A DNA stretch of 6,374 bases from Hyphomicrobiales bacterium (GCA_015494375.1 WGBL01000293.1:1-6374), one strand, 5' to 3'; numbered from the stretch's first letter, positions 1 to 5,950 are shown. Notes: generated by a model from the sequence alone, not told the origin. Translations and numbers: made by a program.

Positions 1-127
1 GGCTTCGCCCCACACGGCCCGAGGATGACAAGGCTGTTATCTGACACCTGACACCTGGTACCTGAGTCTGGCACCTGACACGTGACACCTGACACCTGGT
101 TCAGGCCCCGGCCCCCGGATTCGACCG
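1..127. other. Non-coding 3' flank of the operon
   Basis: I see no credible coding sequence between the left edge of the window and the stop codon of the HIT gene. The first 40 bases match nothing I recognise. Bases 42-103 hold a heptamer tandem array, and 105-119 are a C/G run. No stem followed by a T-run is visible as a terminator for the minus-strand operon ending at 128, so transcription may end further left, outside the window, or by a Rho-dependent route. Confidence 0.6.
42..103. repeat. Degenerate heptamer tandem repeat (TGACACC)n
   Basis: Units of seven bases start at 42, 49, 56, 69, 76, 83, 90 and 97, with a six-base unit at 63. Exact TGACACC copies are at 42, 49, 83 and 90. Variants are TGGTACC (56), TGAGTC (63), TGGCACC (69), TGACACG (76) and TGGTTCA (97). 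The 18 bases at 42-59 recur exactly at 83-100, a higher-order period of 41 bp. The array starts about 25 bp past the stop codon of the HIT gene. Heptamer arrays of this kind look like slippage-generated minisatellites; any function is unknown. Confidence 0.85.
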
Positions 128-556
128 TCAGCGCTCGATTGCGGCGGCGATCTTGGCGGCGTTTTCGGCCAACACGGCGTCGTCCTCAATGTCGGAGCGT
201 GGTGGCGCCAGAGGCTCGCCAGCCTTGCGCGGCAGGACATGGAAATGGAGGTGGAAGACCACCTGGCCCGCGGCTTCCTCGTTGAATTGCTGAATGAGCA
301 CACCTTCGGCACCAAACGCCTTCATGACGGCACGGGCCACCTTTTGCACCGTCTTCATGACGGCGAGCAGCTGGTCAGGGGTGGCATCGAGAATATTGCG
401 CGCGGGCGTCTTCGGCACGACAAGGGTATGCCCCGGCGCCCGCGGCATGATGTCGAGGAAGGCGAGCGTGTCGTCGTCCTCGTAAACCTTGTGCGCCGGC
501 GCCTCGCCCCGCAGGATCTTGGCAAAGATGTTTTGATCATCATAGTCGATGCTCAT
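128..556 (-). CDS. HIT family protein (histidine triad nucleotide hydrolase)
   Basis: The 142-residue product has the layout of a bacterial HIT/Hint protein. The N-terminal part contains the family signature running from ILRGEAP through VYEDDDTLAFLDI to PGHTLVVPK (about residues 14-49). Next comes a helix (about 60-82), then N92 and AGQ (96-98), and the histidine triad HLHFHVLP with H102, H104 and H106. By family knowledge the middle histidine (H104) is the nucleophile, and substrates are nucleoside phosphoramidates or other nucleotidyl compounds; the true substrate cannot be read from sequence. The residue before the K of the N-terminal motif is Ala, not the Cys of zinc-binding relatives. 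The protein should be cytosolic. A CCTCC on the plus strand at 564-568 gives a GGAGG ribosome binding site 7 nt before the ATG, lying inside the last codons of the preceding gene. That gene's stop is only 2 bp away, so this is the coupled last gene of the operon. A longer in-frame extension to 1261 is rejected because it would overlap the GNAT gene. Confidence 0.95.
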   Translation of the reverse strand: MSIDYDDQNIFAKILRGEAPAHKVYEDDDTLAFLDIMPRAPGHTLVVPKTPARNILDATPDQLLAVMKTVQKVARAVMKAFGAEGVLIQQFNEEAAGQVVFHLHFHVLPRKAGEPLAPPRSDIEDDAVLAENAAKIAAAIER

Positions 557-558
557 TG

Positions 559-1755
559 TCAGGCCTCCCGGTTGGATCCTCGAAAATCTTTGCGAAACGG
601 CAGGTAGTCGCCGAGCACCTCCTGCTCGAACGTGACATGGCGGCGCTCGCGCTCGAGAAACTCGGCCACGGCCCGCCTGAGGGCCGCGTCGCGGATATAG
701 TGCACGCTGTAGGTTGTCGTCGGGCGATAGCCACGCGCGAGCTTGTGTTCGCCCTGGGCGCCGGCCTCGACGCGCGCGAGCCCATGGGCGATGGCATACT
801 CGATGGCCTGATAATAGCAGACCTCGAAATGGAGGCAGTCGTGGTGCTCGAGGGCGCCCCAATAGCGGCCATAGAGCGCCTTGCCGCCGATGAGATTGAG
901 GGCGCCCGCAATAAAGCGGCCGTTGCGGCGCGCCATGACAAGCAGAATGCGCTCGGCCAAGGCCTCGCCGAGCAGAGAGAAGAAGGCCCGGTTGAGATAG
1001 GGCCGGCCCCATTTGCGGGCGCCTGTGTCCATATAGAAGGCGAAAAAGGCGTCCCAGTGGGCTTCGGTGATCTCGCCGCCCGTAAGCTGGATGATGTCGA
1101 TGCCGTTCTCGCGGGCCCGCTTGCGCTCCTTGCGGATGGTCTTGCGCTTGCGCGAGGCGAGGCGGGCCAGAAAGTCGTCGAACGAGCCGTAGCCCTCGTT
1201 GAACCAGTGGAATTGCTGGTGGCTGCGTTGCAAGAGGCCGAGGGCGCCGAGGCGCTGCCATTCGCCTTCACTCAGAAACGTGGCGTGAAAGGACGAGGCC
1301 CCCTGGCGCTCGGTCACCTCGAGGGCGGCGCGCAAGAGCATCGCCTCGCGCTGCTCGGCATCCTCACCGGCCCCCACCAGAAAGCGCCGCCCGGGCACCG
1401 GGGTGAAGGGCACCGCCGCCTGGAGCTTGGGGTAATAGCGCCCGCCCGCGCGCTCATAGGCATCGGCCCAGCCATGGTCGAAGACATACTCGCCCTGGCT
1501 GTGGCTCTTGAGGTAGCATGGCAGCGCCGCCCGCAGCCGGCCATCGCCGCCGCTGTCCTCGAGGACGATGTGCGAGGCCAGCCAGCCCGTGCCGGGCCCC
1601 ACCGAGCCGCTCGCCTCGAGCGCCGCGAGGAAGGCGTGCGAGACAAACGGATCGTAGTCATGCGGGCGCGGATTGGCGAGCCTGTCCCAGGCCTTGGCGT
1701 CGACCTCCGCAATGGCGTTTACGACGCGCCCAACGGCGCTCACCTGATCAGCCAT
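559..1755 (-). CDS. FemAB-like GNAT family N-acetyltransferase (PF04339 type)
   Basis: The 398-residue protein resembles the FemAB-like/DUF482 family, usually annotated as GNAT N-acetyltransferase or peptidoglycan biosynthesis/recognition protein. Recognisable blocks, in order, are PFVSHAFLAALE (36-47), KSHSQGEYVFDHGWADAY (83-100), YYPKLQAAVPFTPVPGRR (107-124), SSFHATF (154-160), QFHWFNEGY (181-189), a basic run SRKRKTIRKERKRAR (201-215), a GNAT-like core around LYGRYWGAL (294-302), LHFEVCYYQAIEYAI (308-322), and VEAGAQGEHKLARGY (329-343). No signal peptide or membrane segment is seen, so it is probably cytosolic. The acceptor is unknown, and a cell-wall role is inferred only from the distant relation to FemAB aminoacyl transferases. 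The ATG at 1755 is preferred over upstream in-frame starts, which would overlap the GDPD gene. It lies 4 bp after that gene's TAA, and its AAGG (1758-1761) overlaps that stop, which suggests translational reinitiation. A stronger purine run (GAGGAAAG) lies further upstream. Confidence 0.92.
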   Translation of the reverse strand: MADQVSAVGRVVNAIAEVDAKAWDRLANPRPHDYDPFVSHAFLAALEASGSVGPGTGWLASHIVLEDSGGDGRLRAALPCYLKSHSQGEYVFDHGWADAYERAGGRYYPKLQAAVPFTPVPGRRFLVGAGEDAEQREAMLLRAALEVTERQGASSFHATFLSEGEWQRLGALGLLQRSHQQFHWFNEGYGSFDDFLARLASRKRKTIRKERKRARENGIDIIQLTGGEITEAHWDAFFAFYMDTGARKWGRPYLNRAFFSLLGEALAERILLVMARRNGRFIAGALNLIGGKALYGRYWGALEHHDCLHFEVCYYQAIEYAIAHGLARVEAGAQGEHKLARGYRPTTTYSVHYIRDAALRRAVAEFLERERRHVTFEQEVLGDYLPFRKDFRGSNREA

Positions 1756-1759
1756 CGCC

Positions 1760-2545
1760 TTAGGTGCTTTCCTCTTTGCCAGCCAGAGCACATTTGGGCG
1801 CAGCCATTGGCTCGAGGCCCTCGAAAATGAATGTGTCGGCCCAGCGCGCGGCGCGCGCGCATTGCTCGGGCGTGCGCACCGTCCAGACAATCAGCGGCAC
1901 GCCGAGCAGCTTTCGCCCGACAATGGGGGCAATGGCGGGCAGCCGGTCGATATCATAGCTCAGGAAGTCGGGACGCGCGACGGGCGCATAGAGCAGATGG
2001 CGAAGGGCAAGCCGCTCAAGCACGCCAAGCCCTGCACGAAGGGGCCCGCGTGTGCGACCCGCGATGAGCCCGCGCGGGATGGCGGGCGCCAGGGCGGCAA
2101 ATGCCTTCACCGTTCGGGGATCGAATGACATGACAGCCAGCGGGCCTTTGTAAGGCAAAATGAGCTCTGCAATGCGCGCCTCGAAGGCCCCCTCTCCCAG
2201 CCAGTCCGACTTGACCTCGAGATAGAGGGGCGCGCGGCCGCCGACGAGCTCGAGTAGCTCGCCAAGCCCCAGAATGCGGTCGGCGGTAAGCTTCATTGAA
2301 AAGCGCTTGAGGTCGGGCGCCCCATGCGCCCGCACCGCACCCGTGCTCGTCGTCAGGCGATCGAGCTCATAGTCGTGGAACACCACCGGCTGGTCATCGG
2401 CCGCACGCTGCAAGTCGACCTCAACGGCGAAACCCCGCTCGAGCGCGCGCGCGATCGCGGTCGCCGTATTCTCAACGATGCCGCGGGAGACGTCATGGAG
2501 GCCGCGATGGGCGATGGGGCCGAGTGGCCAGTCGATCGGCGCCAT
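1760..2545 (-). CDS. Glycerophosphodiester phosphodiesterase (GDPD family)
   Basis: The 261-residue product is a single-domain TIM-barrel GDPD, the usual size of a cytosolic UgpQ-type enzyme. Such enzymes hydrolyse glycerophosphodiesters to glycerol 3-phosphate and an alcohol, with metal dependence. Catalytic and metal-site motifs are all present: AHRG (H13, R14), VENT (E25-T27), VEVDLQ (E42, D44) and VFHD (H57, D58). LYLEVKS supplies E110 and K112. The C-terminal barrel strand motif VPLIVWTVRTPEQ and the closing FIFEGL (239-244) are also typical. No signal peptide is visible. The ATG at 2545 is chosen because AGGAG lies 9 nt upstream (plus-strand CTCCT 2555-2559); longer in-frame readings would run into the preceding RidA gene. 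The stop lies 4 bp before the next gene. The physiological substrate is not evident: ugpQ-like recycling of lipid headgroups is the default inference, but no glycerophosphodiester transporter genes are in view. Confidence 0.95.
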   Translation of the reverse strand: MAPIDWPLGPIAHRGLHDVSRGIVENTATAIARALERGFAVEVDLQRAADDQPVVFHDYELDRLTTSTGAVRAHGAPDLKRFSMKLTADRILGLGELLELVGGRAPLYLEVKSDWLGEGAFEARIAELILPYKGPLAVMSFDPRTVKAFAALAPAIPRGLIAGRTRGPLRAGLGVLERLALRHLLYAPVARPDFLSYDIDRLPAIAPIVGRKLLGVPLIVWTVRTPEQCARAARWADTFIFEGLEPMAAPKCALAGKEEST

Positions 2546-2573
2546 GGGGGCGCACTCCTGAACCGAATTCGTG

Positions 2574-3065
2574 CTAATGCGCCCGCTCGGCTTCGGGGGC
2601 GACGGCAAAGAGCGCCTCGACCTCGACCGCGGCATTAAATGGCAGGCTCGCGCAACCGATGGCGGCGCGGGCATGATGGCCGCGCTCACCGAGCACATCG
2701 GCAAGCAGATCGGAGGCGCCGTTGATCACGGCCGGGTGATCGCCGAACTCGGGGGTGGCGTTGACATAGCCCACCACCCGCAGACAGCGCCGAATACGCT
2801 CGAGGTCGCCGAGGGTTGCCTTGAGCTGAGCGAGCACATTGAGGGCGGCGAGCCGGGCCGCGGCACGGCCGTCCTCGAGCGAGACCTCATCGCCGAGCTT
2901 GCCCTTGTATTGCAGGCCCTCGGCACCCATCGGCAATTGCCCTGAGACGAACACCTGGCCGTCGATCTCAAGCGCAGGCACATAATTCGCCGCCGGCGCT
3001 GCCGGAACAGGCAATGTGAGCCCCAGGCGCTGCAGGCGGGCCTCAATCGTCTCGCTCGTGGTCAT
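2574..3065 (-). CDS. RidA/YjgF/UK114 family protein
   Basis: The 163-residue protein belongs to the RidA superfamily, in the somewhat longer subgroup often annotated simply as RidA family protein rather than canonical 128-residue RidA. Visible motifs are NYVPALEIDGQVFVSGQLP (27-45), a central helix RAAARLAALNVLAQLKATLGDLERI (67-91), VVGYVNATPEF (97-107), and the C-terminal HHARAAIGCASLPFNAAVEVEALF (130-153). R133 aligns with the arginine that binds carboxylate substrates in E. coli RidA (R105), and E150 with its conserved glutamate, so imine/enamine deaminase chemistry is plausible. Subgroup members are not all proven deaminases. The ATG at 3065 has a very strong GAGGGGGG (plus-strand complement 3071-3078) 5 nt upstream, which is why the longer reading starting at 3161 is rejected. 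It is the first gene of the minus-strand operon, so its leader probably carries the operon promoter, although I could not identify one. Confidence 0.93.
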   Translation of the reverse strand: MTTSETIEARLQRLGLTLPVPAAPAANYVPALEIDGQVFVSGQLPMGAEGLQYKGKLGDEVSLEDGRAAARLAALNVLAQLKATLGDLERIRRCLRVVGYVNATPEFGDHPAVINGASDLLADVLGERGHHARAAIGCASLPFNAAVEVEALFAVAPEAERAH

Positions 3066-3285
3066 GGCGTCCCCCCTCGTTAGCTGTCGATGTTGGCAAT
3101 CAATGGCGTTGGCATGCGCGGTCGTGGTGTGGCTGGGTGCCGCTGTTGATGCGGGTGGCACGCTGCGAGGCTCCTCGCCAAGGTGCGCGTCTTAGTCATC
3201 ATCTTGCATCATCGTGAGAATGCCGGCGGCGCCAAAGCCCTCATGGCCGCTGCCCATCGCCCCGCGCGCCGCCGGTTATCAAAAC

Positions 3286-3316
3286 TTGACGCGACCGAGG
3301 TAACGGGCTGTGCTAA
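3286..3316 (+). promoter_or_regulatory. Candidate sigma-70-type promoter upstream of eipB-family gene
   Basis: TTGACG at 3286-3291 matches the -35 consensus well. A possible -10 element, TGCTAA (3311-3316), lies 19 bp downstream, which is longer than the ideal spacing. Alphaproteobacterial promoters often have a clear -35 and a weak -10. If used, it would give a leader of roughly 145 nt that spans the palindrome cluster at 3361-3418. This is inference from motif resemblance only. Confidence 0.3.
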
Positions 3317-3360
3317 CGCACTACGCCAAGGTGGGCGTTCTGACAATGCCTTGTGTGAGG

Positions 3361-3418
3361 CGTGCTCGAGCACGTCTCGATCGGCTGTCGATCGACCCTT
3401 GCCAAGCCCGCGATCGCG
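3361..3418. promoter_or_regulatory. Palindrome cluster with phased CGATCG motifs
   Basis: Three perfect palindromes sit close together: CGTGCTCGAGCACG (3361-3374), GTCGATCGAC (3387-3396) and CGCGATCGCG (3409-3418). The core CGATCG occurs at 3378, 3389 and 3411, offsets of 11 and 22 bp, roughly one and two helical turns. This arrangement, 50-110 bp before the eipB-family start, would suit dimeric regulator binding. The motif is GC-rich and partly expected by chance, and no known operator is recognised. Confidence 0.35.
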
Positions 3419-3468
3419 TCAAGGCCGCACGCAAAGAACCAAACTAAGACGGGAAGGGCGGTAGCGCA

Positions 3469-4467
3469 TTGGCCAACCATAGGGCGAGATCGTTGTTTGT
3501 TCCAACACCCTCGGTTCCGGCTCCTATGGCTCCGACGTTGGCGATCGAGGCTGGCGCGGGCACGCTCCCAGCCACCCGGGCTTGGCAGCGGAGCCGACGC
3601 TTTTTCGCCCTTGTAGTTTTTGCATTGCTTTTTATCGCAGGCGGCGTGTTATTCGGGGCACTTACTCCCGCCGCTGCGGCAGGGGCGAGCACCGGAACGC
3701 GGCTCGCGCCCCACAGGGCCGTCTATGAGATCACACTGGCGCGTGCCGAGCACAGCTCCGGCATTGCCACCCTCAAGGGGCGGATGGTCTATGAACTCTC
3801 AGGCTCGGCCTGCAAGGGCTTTGTGCAGCGCTTGCGCATGGTGCTTGAGATGACCGACCGCGATGGCAAGGTGACGCTGTCGGATATCCGCTCAACGAAC
3901 CGGGAGCCGGGGGATGGCAGCCGTTATGAATTCCGCATCGAAACATACGACAACGGGCGACTAAACGAAGAGACGGCCGGCACCGCCAGGAGAGGGCGCG
4001 ACGGCAAAGGCGTGGTCGTTGAGCTCATGACACCGCGCATGGGCCCGATCGAGCTGCCCGGCGATGTTCTCTTTCCCATCCAGCATGCGCGCGCCATTAT
4101 CGTGGCGGCAAAGGCGGGCAAGCGCTCGTTGCGCGCCAACGTCTATGACGGTTCGGAAAAAGGGCGCAAGTACTTCGATACGTTCACTTTCATCGGCCGG
4201 CCCTACCCGGCAACAAGCGCCCCCACGTTACCACGGGCGCGAGGCGCGGAGGCGCTTTCCGGACTCGCGTCATGGCCGGTTGCGATCAGCTATTATGAGC
4301 CGGCCCAGGAGCCCGATGAGGGCTTGCCGAGCTACGAGATGAGCTTTCGCTATTATGCCAATGGGGTCACGCGGCAGCTGCTTACGGACTATGGCAACTT
4401 CGCCATCCGTGGCGCCCTCAAGCAGATCGAGCTTTTGCCCGCGCCACCTTGTCGGGGATCCCCCTGA
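3469..4467 (+). CDS. eipB: EipB-family cell envelope integrity protein (DUF1849)
   Basis: The 332-residue reading contains a long N-terminus, then RRFFALVVFALLFIAGGVLF (43-62) as the hydrophobic core of a signal peptide, with a likely cleavage near AAAAG (about 69-72). The mature part opens with LAPHRAVYEITLARA (79-93). It continues through SGIATLKGRMVYELSGSACKGF (97-118), the LSDIRSTN and YEFRIETYDNGRLNEE blocks (137-168), FPIQHARAIIVAAKAG (202-217), VYDGSEKGRKYFDTFTFIG (225-243), ISYYEP and SYEMSFRYYANGV (273-300). This matches the DUF1849/EipB family, whose Brucella member is a periplasmic beta-spiral protein needed for envelope integrity. C115 and C328 fit the family's conserved disulfide pair, one near the N-terminus of the domain and one near the C-terminus. 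The start is uncertain: TTG at 3469 follows GGGAAGGGCGG (3451-3461), while ATG at 3526 gives a more normal signal-peptide n-region but has no clear ribosome binding site. The gene stands alone, divergent from the operon and convergent with cimA. Confidence 0.9.
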   Translation: MANHRARSLFVPTPSVPAPMAPTLAIEAGAGTLPATRAWQRSRRFFALVVFALLFIAGGVLFGALTPAAAAGASTGTRLAPHRAVYEITLARAEHSSGIATLKGRMVYELSGSACKGFVQRLRMVLEMTDRDGKVTLSDIRSTNREPGDGSRYEFRIETYDNGRLNEETAGTARRGRDGKGVVVELMTPRMGPIELPGDVLFPIQHARAIIVAAKAGKRSLRANVYDGSEKGRKYFDTFTFIGRPYPATSAPTLPRARGAEALSGLASWPVAISYYEPAQEPDEGLPSYEMSFRYYANGVTRQLLTDYGNFAIRGALKQIELLPAPPCRGSP

Positions 4468-4571
4468 GGCTGTGATCGTTGCAATCGCTTGAGGTCGGGG
4501 CGAGGGCCGATGTGAGCAAGTGCCGATACTTGACCACCTTATTCCCCGGAGCATTGTCGGGCTTCCATAAC

Positions 4572-4596
4572 CGCGAACATCGCTGATGTGGTCGCG
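4572..4596. other. Imperfect hairpin downstream of eipB-family gene
   Basis: CGCGA (4572-4576) pairs with TCGCG (4592-4596), and inside it ACATC (4577-4581) pairs with GATGT (4585-4589) around a GCT loop. That gives ten pairs with a two-base bulge. No T-run follows, so it is at best a processing or stabilising structure at the 3' end of the eipB transcript. A weaker stem CAAGT/ACTTG (4517-4532) lies between it and the gene. Confidence 0.4.
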
Positions 4597-4934
4597 CTGC
4601 CGGAACCCCCTTCCGCCTCGTCACGTGCCTGGCGAATGGCGCGGCGAGGGGGGCGGAGAAAGCGCGCGCTGAAGGAGTTTGTGGCATGGTGCCCGTTCTG
4701 AAAGTCTGAAAGGAAGTGATAGATCGCACTGGACGCATGAGCGAGACTTTTCGCGCGATTGCGCAGGGTGTCATGCCGAGAGGGTGCCTCCGGTGCCTCC
4801 AGTGAAGGAGGAATGGCCAGAATCGGTCGCGGCCGAGTGTGCGAGCGAGCGAGCAACGCAATCGGCCGGGACGATCATCATTGCGACTTGCGCCCGTGCG
4901 CGCACGTGAGCGAGCGGATGGGGCCGGATATGCA

Positions 4935-4968
4935 CGACCCGTGGCATCGGTCTCGATGCCACGGGTCG
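4935..4968. repeat. Perfect 15-bp inverted repeat (hairpin)
   Basis: CGACCCGTGGCATCG (4935-4949) is followed after GTCT by its exact reverse complement (4954-4968). A perfect 15-bp stem with a four-base loop is well beyond what local composition would give by chance. Neither side has a T-run, so it is not a classical intrinsic terminator. It lies in the convergent region and could serve both directions, could be a copy of a dispersed palindromic repeat family, or could be a regulator site. Which of these holds cannot be decided here. Confidence 0.8.
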
Positions 4969-5080
4969 CTTGTGGGTTTAGTGAGTTTGGGGCACGTCGG
5001 TCACTTCGACGATGCGCGGAGTCCTTTGGGAGGCATGACGCCCCTTGCGGCAGTGGCTGGGCCTCATCCAGGGCATCGCG

Positions 5081-5160
5081 CCATCTTGGCTCTCTGCCCC
5101 GGTTCTCTGGCCCCTTTTCTCCGCCTTCTCTGCGCCTTCGCCTGTCTTGGCGCTCTACCG
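5081..5160 (+). other. Pyrimidine-rich tract, possible rut-like site
   Basis: Only 18 of these 80 bases are purines on the plus strand, two of them A. The 20 bases at 5111-5130 contain a single purine. C-rich, G-poor transcript segments are the type of sequence Rho binds, so a role in ending plus-strand transcription is possible. It lies over 600 bp past the eipB-family stop, however, and the link is only inference. The skew also explains why the plus strand here has long but meaningless open frames. Confidence 0.3.
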
Positions 5161-5208
5161 TTACCGTTGCCGGCTGGCGCCGAGGCGAGGCCTTGCCGCG
5201 CCTTCCGC

Positions 5209-5277
5209 GGGCTGCCCATCTCCAAGGGCTGCCAGCTCAGAGGCTGCCCACGGCAGAAGGCTGCTCAGAGGGCTGCC
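5209..5277. repeat. Interspersed GGCTGCC short-repeat block
   Basis: The octamer GGGCTGCC or a one- to two-base variant starts at 5209, 5226, 5241, 5258 and 5270, with intervals of 17, 15, 17 and 12 bp. Related GTGCTGCC (5302-5309) and the inverted GGCAGCC (5320-5326) follow. The spacers differ, so this is not a CRISPR array. It may be a degenerate minisatellite or a relic of repetitive sequence. Confidence 0.5.
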
Positions 5278-5581
5278 TCGATCCACACTGGCCAGCCGTT
5301 CGTGCTGCCCATGGCTGTCGGCAGCCCCTGCATGGCGCCCTCACACCATCCCTCTGGTCCGGCAATCCGCCTTCCTATGGCCCCTTTCCAATCACATTGG
5401 CTCTACGGTTTTCACGCCACCGGATGAATGCCGCCAAACCCATTGCACGACCTGGATGTCCTCGGGGGCTTTGGGGGCTTTCTGGGACTTTTCGAGATTT
5501 CCTAAGGATCAGGGAACCCCAAAACTTCGCCACCAAACTCCCCTCCCAGAGGCCTATCCTCCGGGTTCGGCATCTCCAACC

Positions 5582-5950
5582 GCCCGCTCGCGGGCTTGTG
5601 CATGGGCGGAAGCCCTATGGCGGAGGTCATCCGCCACTGCGCAGATTCGCCGCCGATTCAAGGCGAGGCTCGTTCGAGCCAGGCGCAACTGAACCGAAGC
5701 ACAATCCCCGCGCCTCCAAACCCAGCCCGGCAGGTGTGGTCATCCTCGCTCAAAAAGCGAGAGGATAAGCCACCCGCCATCCCACAAGCGGACGATGCCC
5801 TGTCGAACGGGTGATTGCGAAGCAAAAACACCCCTTCGCCGATCGCACTCAAGCGATGGCGCGAAAACCGTTGCTTGTTTTCGGATTGTCTGGAATTGCC
5901 GTCAGGTCAGGAACCTGGCTCCCGGTCGTGCGCGGAGCCGGTTCCTGGAC
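5582..5950. other. Stem-loop-rich segment, possible structured RNA
   Basis: Consecutive short inverted repeats occupy most of this segment. They are GCCCG/CGGGC (5582-5595), TGGCGGA/TCCGCCA (5618-5636), GGCTC/GAGCC (5667-5680), AGGCGC/GCGCCT (5681-5715), CTCGCT/AGCGAG (5745-5761), CACCCG/CGGGTG (5771-5813), GCGAAG/CTTCGC (5817-5839), an eight-pair stem with one bulge (5838-5860), CGAAAAC/GTTTTCG (5862-5883), and the large stem at 5906-5950. GGGCTT/AAGCCC (5592-5615) competes with the first. Individually most are short enough to arise by chance in GC-rich DNA; the dense, nearly non-overlapping series is what stands out. No known RNA family is recognised, and the coding strand is unknown. Confidence 0.3.
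5906..5950. repeat. Large imperfect inverted repeat (hairpin)
   Basis: AGGAACC (5909-5915, with C5908 usable too) and GGCTCC (5917-5922) pair with GGAGCC (5934-5939) and GGTTCCT (5940-5946). Only T5916 is bulged, and the loop is 11 bases. GTC (5906-5908) and GAC (5948-5950) can extend the stem to 16 pairs with a second bulge. No T-run follows on either strand. It lies about 200 bp past the cimA-type stop, so it could protect the 3' end of that transcript or belong to a structured RNA. Confidence 0.65.

Larger units (their letters stand above)
3066..3468. other. Divergent intergenic region
   Basis: About 400 bp separate the minus-strand operon from the plus-strand eipB-family gene, so regulatory signals for both should lie here. 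I see one candidate sigma-70-like promoter towards eipB (3286-3316), a palindrome cluster (3361-3418), and a small inverted repeat GCGAG/CTCGC at 3165-3178. No convincing -35/-10 pair was found for the operon. A 93-codon GTG-start frame at 3183-3464 lacks a ribosome binding site and resembles nothing known, so I do not call it. Confidence 0.6.

Noticed and set aside
556..1830. A 424-codon plus-strand open frame antisense to the GNAT gene
   Set aside because: It mirrors a strongly conserved coding frame on the other strand; its translation has no domain pattern, and such shadow frames are common in GC-rich genes.
2574..3161. Longer RidA start at 3161
   Set aside because: The ATG at 3065 has a strong ribosome binding site 5 nt upstream, and the extra 32 residues are not part of the RidA fold.
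3183..3464. A 93-codon GTG-start frame in the divergent intergenic region
   Set aside because: It has no ribosome binding site, a basic low-complexity translation, and would occupy the promoter region of the eipB-family gene.
5209..5277. Regularly spaced GGCTGCC units as a CRISPR-like array
   Set aside because: The repeats are 7-8 bp, the intervals vary from 12 to 17 bp, and no cas genes are present.
4759..5427. A 222-codon plus-strand open frame, including an ATG at 4813 after GGAGG
   Set aside because: The GGAGG is only one base from that ATG, too close to act well, and the protein resembles nothing known.
5667..5680. GGCTCGTTCGAGCC as a possible tRNA T-arm
   Set aside because: It is a short hairpin with a 2-4 base loop rather than a 5-bp stem with a 7-base T-loop, and no acceptor or anticodon arms surround it.
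4839..5768. A 309-codon plus-strand open frame in the gene-free region
   Set aside because: Its translation is Arg/Pro/Ser/Gly-rich without recognisable motifs. It overlaps two other long plus frames, and the purine-poor composition of the plus strand accounts for the lack of stop codons.
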